From: Desulfitobacterium sp038181555
Lineage (GTDB): Bacteria; Bacillota; Desulfitobacteriia; Desulfitobacteriales; Desulfitobacteriaceae
Length of the DNA stretch: 64,000 bases
Reading direction: 5' to 3'
Assembly (NCBI RefSeq): GCF_038181555.1
Contig: NZ_JBBWUA010000004.1
Span: 1 to 64,000, forward strand
In this document: piece after piece, positions 59,244-64,000 of the stretch
Numbering within the stretch: the first letter of the stretch is position 1
How the letters are laid out: every line of letters begins with the position of its first letter
The notes under the pieces: generated by a model
What the model was told of the DNA's origin: nothing
Databases searched by the model: none
What the model saw: only the letters and a program-made list of their open reading frames with translations
Translations under genes and position numbers: made by a program

Positions 59244-61466
59244 ATGAGCAAGAAATTACGTAAATTGGCGATTCCAATGGCGGTTGCTTTATTAGTCCAA
59301 GGCACCTTACCCGCCTCGATAATGGCAGCGGAGCTCAGTGTTAAACCTATGAGTGTTGTGGAGACCATAGCGGTTCCCACCCAAGTAAAAGTGACCCTGG
59401 AAGACGCGATAAAAATAGTGAAAAAGAACTTTACAGTTCCAGCAGCTTTTACGGAATTCACATCGGGTTACAATAACTATAACGGAAGGCAGACTTGGTC
59501 CTTATTCTGGAATTCAAAGGAGGAATCAGGTGGAAGCTTTAACGCTCAAGTAGATGTGGATACCGGCGAAATCATTTATATGAACAGTTGGAATAGCATA
59601 AATCCTGCCAATCAAGGAAGTGTTCCTCAGCATACATATGAAGAGGCCCAAGTTATCGCTGAAAAGTTAGTAGAAAGTATTCTTGGCGATCGGTTCAATG
59701 AATTAGAACTTAAACCTGAAAATACGCAAATTATCCCTGTCATAGACTATGGGTATACCACCTACACTGTGCAATGGCAGCGAGTAGTCAATGGAGTACC
59801 TTTTCCTAGCAATGGAGTCAGTATTCAAGTGAATGCCTATGATGGTACGGTTACAAGCTATTCTTTTAATTGGAGCAAGGAAAGTATCCCAAGCCTTACG
59901 GGTGTCATAGGGGAAACTAAGGCACGAGAAGCCTTTGTCAATCATAAGCTCTTGGAACTACAGTATTTCCTTAGCTCCGGTGTTAGACCATTGGATAGCA
60001 AGATGGCTGACGCCAAGAAAAGTGCTTTGTTGGTCTATCAATTGAATAATAAATCTTTTAATGGTATGATCGATGCCAAAACAGGTGAACCGCTTAAGCT
60101 CAACTCCGGGGAGTGGCTCCAAGATTCGACCTTAGATGCAATTGGTGGTTTGGGTGGGATGGCGAAATCTGCTACGGAAAAGGCTATAACACCTGAAGAG
60201 CAAAAAGAAGTTGATAATAATGCTAAGCTTCTTTCACAAGAGAAAGCTGTTGAAAGTGTCAAAAAATGGGTGGACATACCCGAGGGGCTTACTCTACGCA
60301 GTGCCAATCTGGGCAGACAAGGAGATTTAGATCAGAAGCAAGTTTGGTCCTTCGATTGGAGCAGCGAGGATAGCACTGAGGGATATAACGCTGTTTATGC
60401 TCGTGTGGATGCAGCCACCGGTGAAGTCATGGGCTTTAATGTATATTCCTCTACCCAACACCCGAAAGGTGCGGATGCCTTAAACCGGGTCGGGGCCAAA
60501 GCAGTTGCTGATGCTTTCTTGAAGAAGATTCAGCCCAACCGCCTTCAACAAGTCGAATATTTAGAGAATCTAGATAATGGACAAAAGTATCCAGAAGACC
60601 AACCTAGCCATGACTTTCGTTATCAACGTCTAGTGAATGGGGTGGCTGTGCCTGGTAATGGATTCTCAGTCACAGTTGATCGTAATAGTAAAAAAGTGAT
60701 TGCCTTTGATATGAATTTTTCTGATGTGAATTTCCCCAGTGCTTCCGTGGCGATGAGTCAAAAACAAGGGGAGGATACCTTCCTCCAAAAAAGAGCTCTA
60801 GAGCTGAAATATGTGCAAATTAACAAGAATGGTCAATTGTCCGATATACTTATCGTTTATCAACCTAAGATAGAAAACAATAACATGGTCTCCAATCTAA
60901 TGGATGCCAAAACCGGCGAATTTTTGGATTGGCAGGGTAAACCCATCAAGGAACAACCAAGACCCTATAACTTCAGCGATAGCTCGGGTAGCTTTGCCGA
61001 AGAAGAGATCAAACTCCTCGGTCAAGCCGGAGCCTTTGGGGAATATGATGATGAGTTCAGACCCACTGAAAATGTTACAGTTGAATCCTTGTTAAGAGCT
61101 ATGTTCGTGGCTAAAAATGGTGCTTGGTCCTATCAAGGAATGACTGATGAAGAACTTTTGAAACAAGCCAAGGAACTGGGGTGGCTGAAAGAAAGTTTAT
61201 CTCTTAATGATCAAGTCAGTCGCGAGTTGCATGCCAAATTAGTTATTCGGATGCTACAGCTGGAGAAGATCGCTCAGATGGAAGAGCTTTTCCAAAATCC
61301 CTATGAGGATTCAACAGCATTTAGCGCTGGAAGCCTAGGCTATATCGCCCTCACTAAGGGTTTGGATGTTATGAACATCGAAGGAAGTAAATTCGACCCA
61401 ACAAAAAAAGTTACCCGTGAAGAAGCAGCCTATACACTCGTAAAATCACTGAGGGCGAATCGTTAA
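59244..61466 (+). CDS. Secreted YcdB/PepSY-like repeat protein with SLH-like C-terminus
   Basis: A 740-residue exported protein. Signal peptide ends near PASIMAAEL. Two long repeats follow (about 35-320 and 330-610), each with TLEDAIKIVKKNF or SQEKAVESVKKWV, a TWSLFW/VWSFDW strand, DVDTGEIIY/DAATGEVMG and a QRVVNGVPFPSNG/QRLVNGVAVPGNG segment, as in YcdB/YcdC proteins. The last 150 residues look like S-layer-homology repeats (GQAGAFGEYDDEFRPTENVT, FDPTKKVTREEAAYTLV) that bind the cell wall. It may inhibit or scaffold envelope proteases; that is inference. The ATG after AAGGGAA is chosen over one 45 bases upstream. Confidence 0.78.
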   Translation: MSKKLRKLAIPMAVALLVQGTLPASIMAAELSVKPMSVVETIAVPTQVKVTLEDAIKIVKKNFTVPAAFTEFTSGYNNYNGRQTWSLFWNSKEESGGSFNAQVDVDTGEIIYMNSWNSINPANQGSVPQHTYEEAQVIAEKLVESILGDRFNELELKPENTQIIPVIDYGYTTYTVQWQRVVNGVPFPSNGVSIQVNAYDGTVTSYSFNWSKESIPSLTGVIGETKAREAFVNHKLLELQYFLSSGVRPLDSKMADAKKSALLVYQLNNKSFNGMIDAKTGEPLKLNSGEWLQDSTLDAIGGLGGMAKSATEKAITPEEQKEVDNNAKLLSQEKAVESVKKWVDIPEGLTLRSANLGRQGDLDQKQVWSFDWSSEDSTEGYNAVYARVDAATGEVMGFNVYSSTQHPKGADALNRVGAKAVADAFLKKIQPNRLQQVEYLENLDNGQKYPEDQPSHDFRYQRLVNGVAVPGNGFSVTVDRNSKKVIAFDMNFSDVNFPSASVAMSQKQGEDTFLQKRALELKYVQINKNGQLSDILIVYQPKIENNNMVSNLMDAKTGEFLDWQGKPIKEQPRPYNFSDSSGSFAEEEIKLLGQAGAFGEYDDEFRPTENVTVESLLRAMFVAKNGAWSYQGMTDEELLKQAKELGWLKESLSLNDQVSRELHAKLVIRMLQLEKIAQMEELFQNPYEDSTAFSAGSLGYIALTKGLDVMNIEGSKFDPTKKVTREEAAYTLVKSLRANR

Positions 61467-61492
61467 GGTTCATAGTTGAATAGTTTAGGTAG

Positions 61493-61537
61493 AGAAAGAC
61501 TGTGAGAGGCTAAGGCTTGTTCCGGTCTTTCTTTTTT
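61493..61537 (+). terminator. Rho-independent terminator
   Basis: AGAAAGAC pairs with GTCTTTCT and a T-run follows. It ends the YcdB/SLH gene. Confidence 0.83.
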
Positions 61538-61549
61538 ACAGAATTATTC

Positions 61550-61604
61550 CGCGTCTGCCTACGCCTTTACATGGGTTGGGTACTAAAGGGGGGTAGTCAA
61601 GTCT
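61550..61604 (+). repeat. Degenerate repeat shared with 25361-25413
   Basis: Shares GGTTGGGTA, AAAGGG and AAGTC blocks in the same order and similar spacing with the copy between the two DmsC-like genes. Both copies are intergenic. Assessed by eye only. Confidence 0.35.
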
Positions 61605-61731
61605 AAAGAAGAATGTTAAATCAGATGGAATAAAAAGGAATAGGGCTTAAGGTAGCTATAGTGTGTAGTTATGAATATGCTGTCTCAGAGATACTTTGTG
61701 CATGGGGCATTTATGGAAAGGAGTTGCCTTT

Positions 61732-62697
61732 ATGAGTACCCTGCCAATGACCGGCGATTTTCTCCGTGAGTCATTAGAACTTCATCTCTTTTGGGCGAGG
61801 ATTATGAAAGAGCATGCCATCTTTTTGGAGAGCGGATTTATATGTAAAGATGGCGAGTGGATGCAAGAGGCGGACGCATACAAATGCCAATTTGAAGAAA
61901 TCCTTCATGAGGCAAATTGCTTAGCTGATGGAAGAATCAGTATTGAAGTTATGAGATCTGGAGAGTTATTTACCAATAAGACCATTAAAGCCGAACAAAA
62001 GACTCAAGAGCTGACCTGTATCCCTATAGCCACCCAGTTAACCGTCGAAACTATGAGCCTACACCCCTACATGGGTGGGGGAATGGGAATGATTCCTTAT
62101 GAACAAGAGGTAGTTGAACAGGTACGCATGCTCAATGAAAAAGCTCTCGCTTGTGCCTGTTCCATGTATGAATATTTAGACCGCGCATTGAAGGAAATTG
62201 GTCGCTGCTGTATTTTTAGTCATAATTTTCCGTCGATCTATGAACATCAAATGGTAGAAACCGAAATGTATATGAAACAGATCAAGAGGTTGCAGAATCA
62301 TCAGTTTTTAGACCCTACCTATCATATGGTGGAGATGCAAATGTTCTGGGACCACATCATGAAAGAGCATGCGGAAGTTATCAGTCATCTCTTGGATCCC
62401 AAGGAAAAAGCCATGATTGCCCAAGCCGATCATTTTGCATTAATTTATGAGCAGCTGTTAAATAAATTTGGCGATGGAATGGTGCCTCGTTCTAATCTTA
62501 GACAGATTACCAATGAAACCATTGGTGTGACAGAGGAGTTTAAAGATTTTAAAGCTGCGGCAACCGATGCCATACTATGCTGCCATTTGCGGTCTCTGAT
62601 GCTCCCCCTACTTGCGGACCATGTGCTGAGAGAAGCAATTCATTACCTGAGAATTCTTGGCTTACCCCTGCCCGAGTTCAAAGGTGGAAAAGGATAA
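61732..62697 (+). CDS. DUF2935 family protein (duplicated ferritin-like helical domain)
   Basis: A 321-residue helical protein made of two related halves: LELHLFWARIMKEHAIFLESG in the first and MVEMQMFWDHIMKEHAEVIS in the second. Each half has the Glu-His-x7-His/Glu spacing expected of a metal-binding helical bundle. The family is widespread in spore-forming Firmicutes; no function is established. AAAGGAG precedes the chosen ATG. It stands alone, closed by a very strong terminator. Confidence 0.85.
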   Translation: MSTLPMTGDFLRESLELHLFWARIMKEHAIFLESGFICKDGEWMQEADAYKCQFEEILHEANCLADGRISIEVMRSGELFTNKTIKAEQKTQELTCIPIATQLTVETMSLHPYMGGGMGMIPYEQEVVEQVRMLNEKALACACSMYEYLDRALKEIGRCCIFSHNFPSIYEHQMVETEMYMKQIKRLQNHQFLDPTYHMVEMQMFWDHIMKEHAEVISHLLDPKEKAMIAQADHFALIYEQLLNKFGDGMVPRSNLRQITNETIGVTEEFKDFKAAATDAILCCHLRSLMLPLLADHVLREAIHYLRILGLPLPEFKGGKG

Positions 62698-62702
62698 TTC
62701 TT

Positions 62703-62756
62703 AAGCAAATAGCCATGATGAGGATCAATAGAATCCCATCATGGCTATTTGCTTTT
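62703..62756 (+). terminator. Rho-independent terminator of the DUF2935 gene
   Basis: An 18-base-pair perfect stem (AAGCAAATAGCCATGATG with its complement at 62737-62754) followed by TT. The long stem is unusual in strength. Confidence 0.85.
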
Positions 62757-62858
62757 CGAAGCCGGGTTTTATTTAAAAAGGACAAGCTGTTATAATAAGA
62801 ATATGATTTAGGTAATAACTACCGAGTAAGACAAGATTGAGTAAAGGGAGTTTTGGCA

Positions 62859-63740
62859 ATGAAAGAAAATACAGTTTTACAGAAGATAGGTTTTATAGGT
62901 ACAGGGGTTATGGGGAGAAGTATGGTTAAGAATTTATTGAAGGCAGGATACTCCATATCAGTATATAATCGGACGAAAGCTAGTGCTGAAGAACTTTTTG
63001 CGTTAGGTGCCCAATGGGTGGATACTGTGGCCGAGCTTGCTCAACAATCCGATGTAATCATCACTATGGTGGGCTTCCCTCAGGATGTAGAAGAGGTGTA
63101 CCTGAGCGAAGGGGGATTGATCCCACATGCTAAACCAGGAAGTGTTTTGATTGACATGACCACGTCTAGCCCGCTCTTGGCCAAGAAGATTGCCGAGCAA
63201 GGTAAAACAAAAGGGATAGATATCCTTGATGCGCCAGTATCAGGCGGAGATGTGGGAGCGAAAAATGGCACCCTCGTGATCATGGTTGGCGGAGAAGCAA
63301 AGGTATTCAACTCTATCAAACCCATTTTTGAAGCCATGGGAAAAAATATTATCCTGCAGGGGCCAGCCGGTGCAGGGCAATATACAAAGATGTCCAACCA
63401 AGTCACGATTGCTGCCGGTATGGTTGGAGTTTGTGAAGCAATCGCTTATGCCCAGAAGGCCGGCTTAGATCCTACTCGAGTTCTGGACAGTATTGCTGGA
63501 GGTGCTGCGGGTAGCTGGTCATTAAGCAACCTCGGTCCGCGAATGATTGCTGGGAATTTCGAGCCTGGTTTTTATGTGAAGCATTTTATCAAAGATATGA
63601 AAATTGCTTTGGAATCTGCCCGGGAAATGGGTTTGTCGACTCCTGGCCTCGAGTTGGCGAAATCTCTCTACGAGCGATTAGCTGCTCAAGGCGAAGAGAA
63701 TAGCGGCACCCATGCCTTATACAAGCTCTACATAAAGTGA
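62859..63740 (+). CDS. Beta-hydroxyacid dehydrogenase (3-hydroxyisobutyrate dehydrogenase / tartronate semialdehyde reductase family)
   Basis: A 293-residue NAD(P)-dependent dehydrogenase. Rossmann motif GFIGTGVMGRSMVKNLLKAG, substrate motif DAPVSGGDVGAKNGTL, catalytic Lys in GAGQYTKMSNQ and the C-terminal KDMKIALESAREMG region are all present. Substrate within the family cannot be told from sequence; a 2-hydroxy-3-oxopropionate reductase is a common annotation. GGGAG about ten bases before the ATG supports this start over a TTG two codons earlier. Confidence 0.9.
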   Translation: MKENTVLQKIGFIGTGVMGRSMVKNLLKAGYSISVYNRTKASAEELFALGAQWVDTVAELAQQSDVIITMVGFPQDVEEVYLSEGGLIPHAKPGSVLIDMTTSSPLLAKKIAEQGKTKGIDILDAPVSGGDVGAKNGTLVIMVGGEAKVFNSIKPIFEAMGKNIILQGPAGAGQYTKMSNQVTIAAGMVGVCEAIAYAQKAGLDPTRVLDSIAGGAAGSWSLSNLGPRMIAGNFEPGFYVKHFIKDMKIALESAREMGLSTPGLELAKSLYERLAAQGEENSGTHALYKLYIK

Positions 63741-63758
63741 GCTTGAGCGATTGCCTGA

Positions 63759-64000
63759 TTAACGGCGAAGGATGATTAATATTCCGCTCACAATCAGAAT
63801 GAGGGGAACGATCAAACCAAGATTCACGGTGACAGCTAGGGCATTATAGATAAAAGATAAGTAAGCAATTATAGCAATACTACTTAATATTGCGATAGGA
63901 ACTAGGAGCCCCCGTGGGCGTTCAGATGCAAGATAGAGCTGTAGAAGGCCAAAGGCTACAGCTAAGAGGTAAATTGGCCATGTATATTCGGAAAAACGCC
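63759..64000 (-). CDS. 3' end of a membrane protein, cut by the window edge
   Basis: The minus strand stays open from the window end to a TAA at 63759-63761 and encodes at least 80 residues with about three membrane helices (WPIYLLAVAFGLLQLYL; LVPIAILSSIAIIAYLSFIY; LGLIVPLILIVSGILIILRR). The start lies beyond the window. The family was not recognised. Confidence 0.65.
   Translation of the reverse strand, partial: RFSEYTWPIYLLAVAFGLLQLYLASERPRGLLVPIAILSSIAIIAYLSFIYNALAVTVNLGLIVPLILIVSGILIILRR

Noticed and set aside
1..64000. CRISPR array, tRNA or rRNA genes, insertion sequences, prophage, reductive dehalogenase
   Set aside because: No regularly spaced repeats, no tRNA-like cloverleaf, no transposase or phage motifs, and no reductive dehalogenase motifs were seen, although the inferred lineage often has the latter.

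Overview
The window looks like a chromosomal segment of an anaerobic, low-to-mid GC Gram-positive of the Desulfitobacterium/Desulfosporosinus type (Peptococcaceae sensu lato). This is inferred from gene content: Tat-exported molybdopterin oxidoreductases that also carry lipobox cysteines, c-type cytochrome and nitrate reductase genes with Firmicute-style Shine-Dalgarno sequences and frequent TTG/GTG starts, a complete anaerobic (cobalt-early) corrin pathway, PhoP-type 11-bp Pho boxes, an S-layer-homology protein and cytochrome bd with CydDC. No rRNA, tRNA, CRISPR array, prophage or transposase was seen.

Layout. 0-2.7 kb: a possibly decayed toast-rack (LiaF-like) gene, speD on the minus strand, and sodA. 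2.8-9.5 kb: a phosphate-starvation locus with a PhoB/PhoP response regulator, phoU, an orphan chemoreceptor C-terminal fragment, and pstSCAB. Pho boxes with 11-bp periodicity stand before the regulator, before the chemoreceptor fragment and before pstS. No PhoR kinase is in the window. 9.5-14.6 kb: small or poorly known genes (DUF1905, a UvrC N-terminal-half nuclease, a MetE-core protein, DUF2164, DUF3786, GyrI-like).

14.6-33.1 kb: an anaerobic-respiration block. A TorD-type chaperone gene is followed by two DmsA-DmsB pairs in tandem, two DmsC-like anchors and a five-helix protein whose histidines match the spacing of a two-heme cytochrome b. A nap-like cluster follows (napD, a NapG-like ferredoxin, a di-heme NapB-like lipoprotein, napA). 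Two paralogous two-component systems bracket the DMSO-reductase part. Their kinases have an extracytoplasmic DUF3365-type domain with a CxxCH heme c motif, so regulation by external redox state or a heme ligand is plausible.

33.2-50.4 kb: cardiolipin synthase, a MarR regulator and the cobalamin genes cbiD - [adenosylcobalamin riboswitch and terminator] - cbiET, cbiL, cbiF, cbiG, cbiH, cbiJ, cbiX, cbiC, cbiP, cbiB - [structured intergenic element] - cbiA, cobA, pduX, cobD. This covers cobalt insertion to adenosylcobyric acid, plus aminopropanol-phosphate supply. cobU, cobS, cobC and precorrin-2 synthesis are not here.

50.4-64 kb: a 29-residue membrane peptide, cydABDC (cytochrome bd and its ABC exporter), an NhaD/CitMHS-type antiporter, a secreted protein of unknown function, a YcdB/PepSY-like protein with SLH-like C-terminus, a DUF2935 protein, a beta-hydroxyacid dehydrogenase, and the 3' end of a minus-strand membrane protein.

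The best candidates for something undescribed are the paired heme-c sensor kinases around a duplicated DMSO-reductase module with a mini cytochrome b, the Pho-box-driven chemoreceptor fragment, and the folded element between cbiB and cbiA. All functional calls come from reading the sequence; no database search was run.
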